This document shows positions 49,660-63,181 of a stretch of 64,000 bases of DNA, one piece after another. The position numbers were made by a program, and so were the translations under genes. Below the pieces are notes generated by a model, which was not told the origin of the DNA, did no database searches, and was given only the letters and a program-made list of their open reading frames with translations. The first letter of the stretch is position 1. Each line of letters opens with the position of its first letter. Source of the stretch: Welwitschia mirabilis (Eukaryota > Gnetophyta > Gnetopsida > Welwitschiales); NCBI GenBank assembly GCA_051453625.1, contig JBOZIK010000001.1:90867743-90931742 (forward strand), given 5' to 3'.

Positions 49660-50100
49660 TGTTCAAGCTCCTAATTGATATTTGTCTTTTGAGGTAATGA
49701 CCAATGCAAGTAACTTCATAGTATGTGGATTCCTAGGTCAAACTATTATGTATAAACTCTATGTAATTTCCTATGCTAGAAAAACTTTTCATGATGCATA
49801 AGTTAATTACTTAACTACTAAAAAGGAGATGTTGGCTATTGTATTTACATTTGAAATTTTTTATCACTGTCTTATTAGTCATCCTATGATTATCTTTATT
49901 GCTTATGCTACTTTAAAATACATTATAAATAAGTTCTTAACTAAACTTCATTTTTGTGTTGGGTTTTATTTATGTAAGAATTTGATATCATCATCAAAAA
50001 TAGAGTAGAAAAGGAAAATCCTATTGCTAATCATGTTACTTACCTTTTCCTACGTGCTAATTCAACTAAGATTAATGAAAGTTTTATATATGAAAATTTA
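49660..50100 (+). pseudogene. RNase H relic (element 2)
   Basis: TNASNFIVCGFLGQ is the first catalytic motif ('DASDFAVGAVLGQ', Asp now Asn). VISYARKTFHDA, then NYLTTKKEMLAIVFTFEIF, then FIAYATLKYIINK follow, matching 'YYASRTL..AQ.NYTTTEKELLAIVFA..KF' and 'TDHAALKYL..K'. EFDIIIKNR closes the domain in another frame. It is well preserved for this window. Confidence 0.83.
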
Positions 50101-51370
50101 TTTGCTATTAATGTTTGACCTTAGTATGTTAATAATACAAATCTGAAATCCTATAGTAAACTACTTAAAAACATGCCTTTTTATGAGTTCAAAAGAAGTA
50201 TATCTCAATGATATAAATAGTTATAGGAACTACCACTATTGTTAAAATATTATGCTAACCAAGTGTTTTAAAGATGTGTACCTAAGAATGAAATGGTTAG
50301 TCTCATAGAATTTTATCATAATGGTTATAACCTCTATGGACGGGAACTCTAACTAAGTTTACGTGGCAGTCATTTTAGTAGAAATAAAACTACATTTGAA
50401 GTCTTATCTTAACTCATTTTGGCCTTCCTTGTGATAAATGTCAATGGATGAGCAACATTAGTAAAATAAATGAAATATCTTTTGAACTTATTATTATTTG
50501 TAAACCTTTTAGTATTTGACATGTAGATTTTATTGGAAAATTTCCATCCTCCTTTGGTAATGTTTATACTCTTGTTTATGTGGGTTATGTTACTAAATGA
50601 ATAGAAGCCAAAGCTTATAGAGATTTCAATTCTAAGATTACTATTAGCTTTTCAAAATACTAAGTTATATCTATTTTTATCATTTGAAAGCAATCATTTA
50701 TAATCAAGGAATCTATTTTCATAATAAAATATCTAGAAATGTTATGCTAAAATGTGCAGTCACACATAAAGTAGCTATTACTTACGATCCTTAAACCAAT
50801 GGTGAAGGGAAAGTAACAAACTATGATGTTACTCAAATTCTTCAAAAAATAGATAGTGAAAATAGAAAAATTTGGTCTTTAAACCTGTTTAATGCATTAT
50901 GATCTTATTGTTCGTCTTACAAAACACTCATTGACATGATCCCTTATAAACTTTTTTCTAGTAAATAATGATTCCTACTTATTGATATAGAACATTAACT
51001 TCTGATGTTATTTGTACACTTGATCTTGAAACAGATGTAGAAAATAGAATGAATCAATTAAAAAAATACAAAATTAGGTTAAATGATTATCATAATCATA
51101 GTCTTAAGTAAAAAACAAATACAATATTATCATGATTAGATCATACTTAGGAAAACTTATCAAGTAGGTGATAAAGTTTTTCTTTGAATATATGTTTATA
51201 TCTATCTCTGGAAAAATTAAAATTTAAATGGTAAGAACCCTTGATTTTTATTCATGTATTTCCTTTTTGAACAATTGACATTCCAAATAAATAAAACTCA
51301 AATTCAAAGAGTATATAGATCTAAACTTAAATTAATCATGGATCCAAATTTAAATGGAGTTTAGATTTAT
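50101..51370 (+). pseudogene. Integrase relic (element 2)
   Basis: The zinc-finger region has RCVPKNEMVSLIEF ('RCVP..E...IL..CH'), a RGSHFSRNKTTFEVL segment ('GGHF...KTA.KVL') and CDKCQ-like and MSNISKINEI residues. The core has FPSSFGNVYTLVYVGYVTK ('FPSSFGN.YILVAVDYVSKW'). The C-terminal half shows DVICTLDLETDVENRMNQLK, then an IRLNDYHNH segment, near 51,003-51,105. It ends with YRSKLKLIM-like residues. Stops are frequent and the DDE triad is incomplete. Confidence 0.8.
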
Positions 51371-52118
51371 ATTGAATTATGTTTTAGGAGTAAATGTTAA
51401 AAAAATCTAGAAACCCAAGATATCTAAAAATTTCTTTTGTTCTTGATTTTCATTTCAATAAGACTCAAAACTATTGTAACTTTTGATTGATGAAATAAGA
51501 GCTATGGACCTTACATTTATAAGGGATGCGATCTTTTGAAAGGACCTACTTCTCTCTATTTTTTAAAATTTAAAAAACTCTTCATTTTTATTCTCAAGTT
51601 TTCTTTTTCTTTCAATAAATTCTAACCAAGTTGTGTATTTTTCACTACAAAATTTTAGTTCTCATTCTAGTTGAAGGGTATAAGTGGTTGTTGTCTAGGT
51701 TTTAGGATACCTCTGAATTTAATTTTCCTATGATTTTATGATTTTTAAAACCCTTGCTAAATTTTTACAATTAGACCATAATTATATGGTTGTTTTATTA
51801 ATTTAGCATTACAATGTCAAAATCACATGTAATTTGGTGTTATAGTACACTATAGTAAATAACCTAGGGTTCTCTCATATAAAAACCTCATTTTTAACCC
51901 CTAGTCCTCATTTCCTCTATATTTCATGGGAAGTGAAATATGGATTCATGTTGTAATCTTTAAAGTTGAATAGCAAAGCTTTGCTAGAATGGTGAAAGTC
52001 CTATTTCAAATATTTTTTTAATCTTCTCTTTAGCCTTATACTTGTCTATGCTTTTTCCTTTATACTTTTTTTCTCTAGAAATTATTTATTCTATGCTCTT
52101 TGCTACTTTTCTTTTAAA
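51371..52118 (+). other. Spacer after integrase of element 2
   Basis: No motif recognised. It lies between the end of IN and the extra ORF and is AT-rich. Confidence 0.45.
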
Positions 52119-52410
52119 GATGATGAACTAGTTAGTGATTGGGTAGATTATTGGTTAGTTAACCATGCTTCTTATCTTAATGACATTGTAGCTATGCATT
52201 TTTTCAAAATCTTCATTATAATGAAGATGAAAACATAGGGGAATCTATTATAAATGTTCTTACTATTCATGGATCTCCTATATCTTTAGTCAATGCCTTA
52301 GATATACCCCTTTACACTAGTGACTAGGAATTAATGGATTCACATGATTTTTTAGATAGAGTATCACTTATTTTAGATGATTTTAATCTCAATTTACACA
52401 TTCATTTAAT
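52119..52410 (+). pseudogene. Extra ORF of element 2 between integrase and 3' LTR
   Basis: Starts in one frame with DDELVSDWVDYWLVNHASYL, shifts by one base near 52,200 into FFQNLHYNEDENIGESIINV, then LTIHGSPISLVNALDIP. After one stop it continues with ELMDSHDFLDRVSLILDDFN. The coherence across roughly 95 codons, with one frameshift and one stop, shows it was once coding. Its position matches the env-like or additional ORF that some Athila-type elements carry before the 3' LTR. I see no signal peptide or membrane segment in this part, so 'env-like' is by position only. Confidence 0.5.
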
Positions 52411-53680
52411 GGTTTTCCTATTAATCATCTTAGGACATCTAATGTACCTCTTATCCATTACATTACGTCTAACATCCTAACTACTACACATATACCCCAT
52501 ACCTTTCCTAGTGTATTATGAACACTTTAGTTGTTTAAGGAAGGTTGTGCTGCATTTGTCCCTTCTTTCATATTTGTTCATGTTTGTCATGATTATTCTT
52601 CCTAGAATTTAATTATCATGCCATCATTCTTTATGGTCTAAATGGTTATTACCTACTAGCATCCTAATATTTATAGACTTGATTTTATACATTACCATTC
52701 CCATTTTCCTCTTTATTTCAAACAACTTTGGAAGGTAGAGAGATTTTTTGAGTAATCTAGTAGTAACCTAGACCTTACCTTGAGTAGTACATTTTCCACT
52801 TAGCTAGGGTTAATGAGCTCCTATATAAGATTGAGCATGAGATGTAGACATAGTCTTACTCTATTTGTAGCTTGACCTCTAATTTTTATTCTATAACTTG
52901 ATTCCTCTCTCATAGATATGGATTAAGATGAGATCAAGAAGTAGCTCAAAATAGTCTTTAGCATTCTATGATTATTATTGAGCATGAATACCACAATGAA
53001 GATGGTAATGAATCTTATTATTCTCATTATTTTTCCACTTCTTAGATCATATGTATTTGTATTAGAGTAAAATCATTTTTACTTCACTTCTATCTTTTTT
53101 GGTGTTCTATAAATATATATATATATAATGCTTGGTCATTTATATGGCATATGTAAAACCTACGTGATTCACTATCTTTTTGTAACTTGTATTATGATAT
53201 GATATTGTGGATGTGCTTTACATTATCTAGCTTATGCCCATGTTTTTCTTTATAGTTTGTAAACTTAATAAAAATCAATAAAGTTCTTACTTTGTTCTTT
53301 TTTTAGAATAATAGCTAAAAATGTTGAAATATCTAATGTCTCTATTTTATGTTCATTATCTCTTATTGCATATATTATCATGTTGTTTATCTTTATTGTG
53401 ATTACTAGTAATGTTGCTTTCACATGTTATTTTTTATTTGTATGACTAATATATAAAACCACAACCGCTAGCATAGACTTATAAAAATCTAAATTAGTAG
53501 TTAATAGGGTAAGATAAATGATGCAATTCCTCAATTTCAAGTGAAATGATAGATATCATCAGGTGTGTCGATAATAGATCTCACACTATACCCTATGGGT
53601 GAACATTTAGTTTACTAGTAGACTTCATTCGTCTTATCATCATCACTCACATGATACATATAAGAAGACTAATTGAGGCA
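52411..53680 (+). other. Decayed 3' region of element 2
   Basis: May continue the extra ORF in scattered fragments. A short (TA)n run lies near 53,114-53,128. No convincing polypurine tract was seen before the LTR. Confidence 0.4.
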
Positions 53681-56570
53681 TGTAATGAAGCCTAAAATCT
53701 TAATAAAATAAGGTTATAAAATTTAATATTTTTTAATTATTTTAGAGCTATAATACTATACTTAGAGGTATTTTTGTACTTTTTAGGAGATAAAAACATG
53801 AGAGGTTTAATCAACATAAAAAAATGCATTTTAATTCATTTTAAAGTAAATTATAATGTCTATGATTAAAAGGTCAAGAGATAAGGTGGATATGTAGAGT
53901 ACAGGTGATTACTTTAACTAATTTACCCCAAAAATAACTCATAATCCCTTTTCTAGCAACATATTTTACCACTTGTTGATATGATGATTTTGAATAATTT
54001 TGACATAAATTCATGACATCATTGTATATGACAGCCTATTAAGAATCAATAGATTTGCATTCTATAAGTAATAACTCAATAATTTCTAGTTGTATTTTAG
54101 TTAATTTTAATATTTTCATGTAATGTTAGTCATACATGACATAATCTAGTCAATCTATGTTTTGAAGTTTTGGTGATTACTATGTTAACTACTTGTGATG
54201 ATGCAGCAACACTCTTTAACATATTTTAGTGCTAAAGTGTCATACAACTATTCCCACATTTTGAGCATGAAGCACATGTAAAATTAGATGTTTTGACACC
54301 TACCACCCCTAAACCAGTTCTAGTACATCTATAAAAAAACCCTTGTCTTTAATATTATAACATAGATTTCAACCACATCTAGGTCATATCAAAGCTATAA
54401 ATGCTCATTTTATGCCATTTTTATACCTCATTTTTCATTGGAAGAGTTCTATTCACATGTCTCTCTCTTATTTCTTTTCTTTAAAGTTGATCTTCTCTCT
54501 TTGTCAACTTTGAAAGCCTTCTTTGTTCTTCAATCTTCTTTATTATAGAATCATACATTCATTCTTATGCTCTTAAATCTTATCACATTCACTTTTCATA
54601 TTCATTTCTCCCATTTTCATCTATTTAAGGGAATTACAAGGTGCTGAAATGCATGGGTTTGAATGGTGCAGGAGGACGAGAAGGTATTAGATCTTGTAAA
54701 CATTTGTATTGAAGACTAACAAAAAGGTATTTAATTGCATCTAAAGCTAAGAAGTGTTCTTGTCCCTTATGTCTTTATGCTTATCTTTATGTGATTTGTT
54801 CATTTGTGTCATGCATGCTTATTATTTCAATTACATGCTTTATAGCATATTGCAAATTTAGTGCTAATAGGATTATTATACATTTATTACCTATCCTAGA
54901 AGTTTCTGATATTACATGTTTGATAATTATTTGCTAGACGGAGCATGTGTTTTAACCCTCTTCTCTATTTTTTATCCTTTCTTCTTATTTCTTCTAATAC
55001 CATTCTCTCATGTTTCCACCCTTTTTCTTTAAAGCATTAAATGATGAATTCTTTTTTCCCCTTTCCAATAATATAAATTTATCATGTCAATTTATAATAT
55101 ACTTAAATATGGATTTTGATATTTATTTTTGCATTAGTTTTTCTCTTTCTTTTTCCCTTTCTTTATTGAAGTAAAAATTAGTGAATTTGAGTGCTTGTTT
55201 TAACCATAACTGTTTTTTTATAACTCCAATTTCTCTAAAAATAAATTAATAGATATGATCTTCATTTAAAATATTTCATGTATAGTTATTCAAAACCCTA
55301 ATTAAACCTCTAAATTTTCCTTTTTAGCTATTTATATTTGAGTTAGAATTTTTTTAGATATGTGAAATCATAATTTTTCCATTTTTGCATAGTGAATTTT
55401 TCTATCATCATTACTCTGATTTTAGAGATTTATTATCTAAAATTATAGTATTTTCTAAGCGATTTAAGAATATGAAGTCCATTTTTTCTCATGTTCATTA
55501 ATTTTATTAACATTTTTATTCAAAGAAGGCTTGATTATATTTTTTGCAAATTTTTCTTAAGGTCTATGAATGAATGATTTCAATTTATCTTATTTGATCT
55601 ACAATATTTGATTATAAGACTTATTTTTGGACATAATATAATTATTTTTATGATTTTGAAAATTTATAAGATGATCTCCTTAAGTCTCTTTCTCACTTTG
55701 CTCTCTTTTCTCTCTTTTCTCTCCTCCTTTAAGTCAGAACATCATGTAATAAACTAGGTTTTTCTTTGATAAAATAAATAGTTACATGTTAGTTTTTGAT
55801 TAATTACTTGTTGATTTATAATATATGTTACATTACTTTTATAACTTATTTCAAGCCTAATAGATATATTTCAAGTCAAATATATTAAAGTTTAGTGAAA
55901 ATATTGTTAAGGTCAAATGATTTATTGTGTTAACTTTAAGAATCATATATTCAAAGTACCATATTTTGATTTTAAGTTGATGTATAATTATTATAAAATG
56001 TAATAGTAATTTTTAATAACTCATACACATTAATTTTAGTTTATTTCGAGTCGTGAAATTTTCAAAAAATATTATTTTCACATAACAATAATTTAAGTTA
56101 GTTTTAACTACCTTAACTTTATTTACCATTTGTTTGAATTATAAATGATCCCTTAAGTTGTAATAAATGTTTACTAAATATTATTTATTTCTTATCCATT
56201 ATATTTTTCTTTTTAAATTTTGTAAAATTAAGGTTTTTAATTATTAAAGTTTATTATATCCCATCTGTTATATTGTATGAATGTCACTTATATCTATTGC
56301 TAATGAATAATTGCTTTATCACATAAAGTGATAGTTTGATGAGATAATGTGCAATATCTTTCTTAAGATTATATATCAAGTCTTTTAGTTTAATATTCAT
56401 GTGCTTCTATATACATGCAATTTTATGTAGTAGATTTACTTATGCTTTTTTTTAAACTATTTATGCTTCATTTATTTTTCTTGAGTTAAATTTATATATT
56501 AAGTACACAATTTGTTTTTGGAATACTTAGAGCATGATCTTCTTCTTTTAAAAATTGAGTTTTTCTTTCA
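53681..56570 (+). repeat. LTR A, 3' copy
   Basis: Begins TGTAATGAAGCC, a typical TG start. The upstream sequence does not match that upstream of the other copy, which fixes the left boundary. The similarity to 29,684-32,610 ends near 56,570, where other repeats begin. Confidence 0.72.
54329..54339 (+). promoter_or_regulatory. TATA box of LTR A
   Basis: CTATAAAAAAA in this copy. The 5' copy has the corresponding site decayed to CTATACCACC (near 30,323). It supports + strand transcription of element 2. Confidence 0.5.
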
Positions 56571-57540
56571 ATTAAAAATAGGCAAACAATACATCATCGC
56601 TTATAAACCTCAAATGTTATGAATACAAATGAAAGAAACTTGTAATACTAAAATATCACCATCATTCAAAGATGAATAATATTACAATTACATGTACAAA
56701 AAATAGGATGACATGAAAGATGTCATAAACAATACAAATTCTAGTATTTAACGTTAATAAAATCCTAATAAAACATTAAAAGAAAAGATAGAATAGATAT
56801 AACAGAACATTTAAAATAAACCATTACATGCCTAGTAATAATAATTATATCAATAATTTTCAAAATTGATTATCATAATGTTTAAGTCTTGGACATACTG
56901 AACCTACGGTCTCAAGTTTAAACCTTCGTGTTAGTGGGAGCACATAGTTTACAAAAATCACATGGGTCGAAGTTCCACTAGGGATTTTTGTGGCACAAAT
57001 CTACCTACTACACATTACCACCAAAAAATAATTATATCAATGGTATAAAATAAGAAAAAATATAGTCATAAATTAAAGTGGTAGTTAAGATGATCTACAA
57101 AATAAAATTCAAGTATTCATAGTTTTAAAAAAATTAATTGAAACTTATAAGAACTAAACTTATGAATGATAGTTCAATACTAAACATGATATTTATAGCC
57201 TTAGAATATTTCATTTACTAATTATGAAGTCAAATATGTAATTAAAATGTAAACAAAATTATTGCTACTTCTTTTAATAGCATCATAAAAGCTAAGGAGA
57301 CCAATTCCATCATTAAGATCCATGATGCCACTGGAATTTTGGAGAAAAATAGATTCCAAATAAGATAATTAAAAGTCAATTAATACATTATCAAACTAGA
57401 CTTACAAATTGCTGAATAATTTTATTCATATCTAAAGAGCTAAAAACAATCCTAAAAATATCAAGGATTAACTTGATTAATCTAAATATTTAAATTAATC
57501 TATCATGAATAAATTTTAGACATCTTAATGTTTGAAGTAT
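56571..57540. other. AT-rich DNA beyond LTR A, holding SINE-like copy 1
   Basis: Apart from the SINE-like repeat at 56,880-57,025, nothing is recognised. Confidence 0.45.
56880..57025 (+). repeat. SINE-like repeat, copy 1
   Basis: Aligns with 59,250-59,420 over about 150 bp. TAAGTCTTGGACATA is a possible RNA polymerase III A box. AGTTTAAACC, about 34 bp further, resembles a B box (GGTTCRANNCC). The body shares GTGTTAG, GCACATAGTTT and a CATGGG-type block, then CTACTA..CATTACC. A tRNA-derived SINE is inferred. Confidence 0.5.
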
Positions 57541-58430
57541 GTAACATTATAATCAACAAACTAATCCTTGGATACATAACAAAACCTTCTTGAAGAGTTA
57601 AGGTATCTAATTCATTTATAACTGGATTCATTATCACTCTAGGATTAATTTTAAATCTAAAATTTCATTCTTTTAATTATACATTTCCACTGCCTATGAT
57701 AAGAACTTATCTCATCATGAGGTTCTAAGACACTTTTCTCCTTCCCTAGGCATGTAGAAATGATTATTTTATGAGGAATCTACCTTTCCAAGCCTGAGAC
57801 ATTTCTTTATTACATTGGTATTTGCTATAGTTTTTATGTTATTAGTTAATACACTTTAATTCATGAATAGATTCTTTTCCTTCTGTCATTTATGCCATTA
57901 TGATTTTTATCTTTTGAATAGTTCATTTTAACATTTTTGTTATTCTTAGGGTTTAGATGATTGGTGTGTTAGTATTTATGACATCTGTCATTTTGTCCTA
58001 TTATTTTCTACATTTTATGATAATATGATTCATCTCTAAACTAATTCTACATATGCCATTCAAAATATAATAGTGAATAATTTATTACTTAGTTATGACA
58101 TCCTTTTATCCTTCATGCATTATCTTAACTATAACAAAGGCATTCTTAGTAGTTTCTTATGAGTAGTCATTCATAGGGGTTAGGAAAAAAAAAATTTTTG
58201 ACATTCATACTCCTAAAAATTTGTCCTATTTGTCTTAAACATAACTTTTTCTAAATATACTTAAAAATTTATGAGATTATAAATTCCCTTATGATCATTA
58301 TGGAAGAAGAATAATTAGGATTTCTTATACTATAAGAGATCATCCTAGTTTACAAACTTAATACTACTATCTATATCTTAATTCCTAAGAATAACCTTAA
58401 AGATTACAAATTCTAATGATTGTTAAAACA
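57541..58430 (+). repeat. LTR family B, copy 3
   Basis: The core 57,700-58,430 matches copies 1 and 2 in the same orientation, for example ATCTCATCATGAGGTTCTAA, also at 16,384. The left end may be TGTAACATTATAATC at 57,541. It is shorter than copy 2. Confidence 0.55.
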
Positions 58431-61400
58431 TAGGAAATTTGGATTAAACTAAAAGAACATAATTATGTAGAAATTAAAGGAAAGAATCATATTCTTACTA
58501 CAAGAAAAAACACTAATAAATAGAGGCAATGCTAAAATCAATTCCAATGATTATTGCATAATCATCATAAGCTTCTAAGATTGAGATGATTACAATCATA
58601 AAACCTAACCTCTCTTGCATAAAATTTGAAGCTAATTATTGAGAAAGAGATAGCTTTAAAGTTTACTCAACAGTAAAGTCTAAATATTCTAAATTTTTTT
58701 TGTAATTTTTTCATTTTTATATTGATGAATTCATAAGTAAATTTTTTATAATGAAAATGAAGTTAGCACTATGATATTTATGTTTTCAATATATTTCTTC
58801 ACTTATCATGAAACCATAAGTAAATAAGAGAATACTTAAAGCTAAATTAGATCACATGAAAAAAAAGTAATATAATCATCTAATAAGCCTTACAACTCAT
58901 TTTCATCTAGTAAAAGATTATCTAGAAAATAACAAAGGATAAAATATGAAAAAAAGAAAAAGAAAGTATACTCCACCTTTACTATTGTTACATCTTATAA
59001 AATATATTTAGTACTTTGATATAAATAATATTATATAGGACCATAAATAAAATGATTAGAAAGAGCTAATCTAGACTAGAAATTAAAGATGTGTTAATGA
59101 TAGGATATAACTAAATATAGAAATAAGATAATTAAAGTTTTATTAAGTAAATTAAATAATAAATCTAAGATGATAATAGATTATTAAAGAAACTATTGTA
59201 ATAAAATAATCACATGATTAGTAATTAAATATAATTAACAATATGTCTACGATCCATTGCATTATGGATAAGTCTTATACATAATGAAATCACAATCCCA
59301 GGTTTAAACATTTGTGTTAGCATGTGCACATAGTTTGGAAAAATAACATGGGCCTAAGTGCCATGAGGCATTTGTGTGACACATATCTGCCTACTAGCCA
59401 TTACCCTTAATTACCACTTTATAACCCACTAGAATATTATCATTAAGAGAGAAAACATTTTAAAAATACCTTGTCCCATAATATAAAAGGAAGAATCATT
59501 AGAAGATTAATAAAATATAAAGGTGAATATTTAGTTCATAATAAGAACAAATTTCAAGCATAAAATATGCCCAAGTTTCATAGAAATTTTTAACTTGTAT
59601 AACAACTCCACAAGTTTCATGAAAATTTTCAATACAGTAACCATTTGTTATAGGATCATAAATACATTATAATTCCCATTATATTTCATACATATTTATT
59701 TATCAAACATCATTAACTATTATTCATATATTTATAATATTTAAAACATTATTATATTATAAAATAAATAAAAATTCCTTAATACTCAGAATGAATCAAA
59801 TGAATAATTTGCAAATTAACATAATTAATTCAACAATTGTTAAATTTGTTAATAAATCATAAAATGACATGTTTTATTTTACATCTAAAAGATCTAATCC
59901 TTTCTTCTTGATAAAATGTTGTAAAATGAAGATTATTTAGTTCACAAAAATAACTGAAGAATAATAAGAAGAAGAAACATATCTAAAGTTAAGCAAGGTT
60001 TCACAAAATTCTTAAAATTACATGGGCCTAAGTCGATGGCTTACGCATGTGATTTGTGAACAAACTACTTATCTAAAATAATTCATAATATGATGTACTA
60101 TGTATCTTATAATGAAATAGTTGTTCATAATAATGTTTCATTATTAACTTTTAATGATTAATTATTTAATTACACTTTAATAAACATTTGAAATATATTA
60201 AATTTTGATTCCTTTACTTCTTATTACACTATTTGGAACTTAAACTTCCACCCTTAATTCTAACACTAAATTAGAGCACTCTTGCTCCAAATTCTATCAT
60301 GAAGCTAGAGAACTTCTATACTCTATTCCATTCCATATGAATCTTCCAACATGGTATTAAAACTCAAGATTTTAATATTAGGACATAATATCTCAACTAG
60401 AGATAATAACTTTATCTTCAAACAAAAGTAATAATAGAAGAGAACTTTGTTAATAAAACTTTAAGAATGCCAAAGGACAGTTGTGACTATTAATGAAGTA
60501 AAATAATTTCATTTATTTTATTAACTAATGATGATAATCAACTTTAATTATGATGGAAGTTATGATTTAAACTAACATCATAATGACTCATCTAAATTTA
60601 ACAAATATGAGAAGAGAGAAAGAATGGCTATTATAATTTAGTGACAAGGCATCAACATTGTAAAAGACAAAGTAGCCAACTTTAAGAGAAGTCCATTCTT
60701 CTAATGTTACATGATTCATGTATAATCAATAGAAGATAGTCTGATTAAATATTAATAGCTTGTAATGTTAATTGATGATACTAAAGGAATAAAATAATGG
60801 AATTAAATGAATATTAATAGAACTAATAAGGAATTGTCCATCTAGAAAACACGAAAATATCATAAAGAATCTAAGAATAAGAATGAAATCCCTCTTATAG
60901 TAAAAGCATTATAATCCTATATTGTAGAGTAATAAAATTGACAAGATATAGAAAGAAATCATGTTAAAGATGTTTTATAAACATGTGCTAAAACACTTAT
61001 TAATGAAGCTCTAAAACTAGGAAGTTAATAGTATAGTCAATGTAATGCTTTTCTTATTAAATGAAGACAAATTTCATCAAATACTAAAGTCTCATGTTCA
61101 AAGGCTAAAATATATTAGTAAGTTAGCTTTTATTCCATGAAGAAACATGAAATTTTGCTTTCTTTCCATTTACTTTTTAAAATATTCCTAAATAAGATCA
61201 TGTTAATATCATCCTGAGTGTCTTTCTTTAATAAATAATATGGATCTATAATTGAGATGTAAGTTTTTTAAAAATTAATATAACATTCTTCATTATATTA
61301 GGTAATAAATATCTTATCAAATGGAATGAAGGATAATTAATGAAATTGCCAAATTTATTAAAATACCACAATAAAATCTGCAAAATAAAGTATATAAGAA

Positions 61401-62936
61401 GGGTCAAAGTAACATTTGTCTTATATTTTTCCACTATGAAGCTAAGCTATATGAGTTTGAAGTGTTGTTCTTCTGCATTTTTTTATGTCGTTTAAGAAAG
61501 TCTAGTACTAGCATTTTCTACAACTCTTATATTATATCAAAGACATTTTACTTCTTTTTATCTCTCTCTTTAATATTTAAGGCATCATTACATTATTGAA
61601 TCTAAAGGAAGTTTGACTAATCATAATTTTCAAAGATTGTGTTTTAGAACACTTTAAATTCATTAAATATTATGATAATGTAGATGAAGTATCAAGAGAA
61701 ATTCATCTCCTTTCTAATTTTAGTTTTATCAAACATATAATACCAAGTCTATCTAGGACATGTATTAACATCCTGGAAGAACATAGAAGAGGATAAACAA
61801 ATAGACTTAGATTATTTTTGCTAAATTCATATCCTAAACAAACTTGCAAATATACATTTTCATTTTTTTAATTAATTATCTATGTGAATGAATCCATTAT
61901 TGTATAGAAGAAATATTATTTTAAAATATATAAAAAATATTTCATCTCATTCTTAATAGTTCTAGTAAAACACTGACTGATGTTAAATTTTAAAAAATGA
62001 AATTGAAGTTGACTCACAAAAGAGAGATGTAGGATATATGTTTTTAGAAGTTTTGAATAAATGGATATACTACTGGTTTGAATGTACCTTTACTAGTAAA
62101 GACATCTCTTAATTTTACAAAAACCTAATGCAATTATTTTTGCCATGAATCATATCTCATGCAAATGTTACTTTGTTTTTGGAATAGAAACTTTACCTAT
62201 GTCTTTACAAAAGAGAATCTTATTTCATGTACTTCTTTTAGACATAAGGACCTATATGCACATCTCAAAAGCCTAAAAGATTAAATTTATAACTGTAACA
62301 AAGTGTGATTGAATCATGGCCTTATGTCATAGTATATAGTAGTTATTTCAAAATGAAGTTCTCAGATAGGCAAAAAGTATAGCAATCATAAACTAGACTT
62401 TCATCTTTTATTACATGAAGGAATCTAGTTTTGATATTTAAAATAATAATAAGTAAATTTGTTTTCTTCATTAAAAAGTTTATGAAAATATTATTAGAAT
62501 AGTACACTATGTTAATTAAGAGAAGGACAAAGAAGATTACAAAAGAGCAAACCTCGAGTTCTTGAGTTAAGCATGTTTTTTTCACCTAATGGATTATTAG
62601 TACTAATCATTAAAGTGTAAAAATCACTTATACAACATAAGAAGCCTACTTTTTCAAAGCAAAATTTTAGAAAAATGGCCATATTAGACAAAGTAGAAGA
62701 TCAACACCCAGTGGAGCACAAAGTAAAAATAGTGATGAAATGGTAGAAGATCTAGATCAAAATTTGGTCACTTCCAAAGATGACACATACATTGCTCCTA
62801 AGTTGAAATGGATCAAATTTATTCAAAATCTTAAAATAAATATGCAAATTTTATTATAATAGGTAAAGCAAGACTATCACATATGTGACTATTTTGAAAC
62901 TATTATTGTAGATTTAAAAAGTTCATCAAAAATCCA

Positions 62937-62944
<8 letters not shown>
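58431..62944. other. Highly decayed AT-rich repeats, no gene recognised
   Basis: Contains SINE-like copy 2 and, near 60,350, ATGGTATTAAAACTC, reminiscent of a decayed tRNA-Met PBS. No gag, PR, RT or IN motif was seen on either strand in 60,400-62,900. Small frames at 61,246-61,434 and 62,343-62,585 are low-complexity AT-rich frames without domain signs. Confidence 0.45.
59250..59420 (+). repeat. SINE-like repeat, copy 2
   Basis: Same landmarks as copy 1: TAAGTCTTATACATAATG (A-box region), AGGTTTAAACA (B-box-like), GTGCACATAGTTTGG and ATCTGCCTACTAGCCATTAC. A weak third piece near 60,025-60,050 has ACATGGGCCTAAGT. Confidence 0.5.
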
Positions 62945-62990
<46 letters not shown>

Positions 62991-63090
62991 NNNNNNNNNN
63001 NNNNNNNNNNNNNNNNNNNNNNNNNNNNNNNNNNNNNNNNNNNNNNNNNNNNNNNNNNNNNNNNNNNNNNNNNNNNNNNNNNNNNNNNNN

Positions 63091-63181
<91 letters not shown>

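Larger units (their letters stand above)
29684..56570 (+). mobile_element. Element 2 / family-A host element with two nested insertions
   Basis: Direct LTRs at 29,684 and 53,681 bracket a leader, gag (42,300 on), PR (to 44,166), RT-RH-IN (48,650-51,370) and an extra ORF, all on the + strand. Element D (32,877-42,181) splits leader from gag. Element E (44,167 to about 48,640) splits PR from RT. Without the inserts the host would be roughly 13 kb. LTR pairing rests on position, orientation and similarity. Confidence 0.6.
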
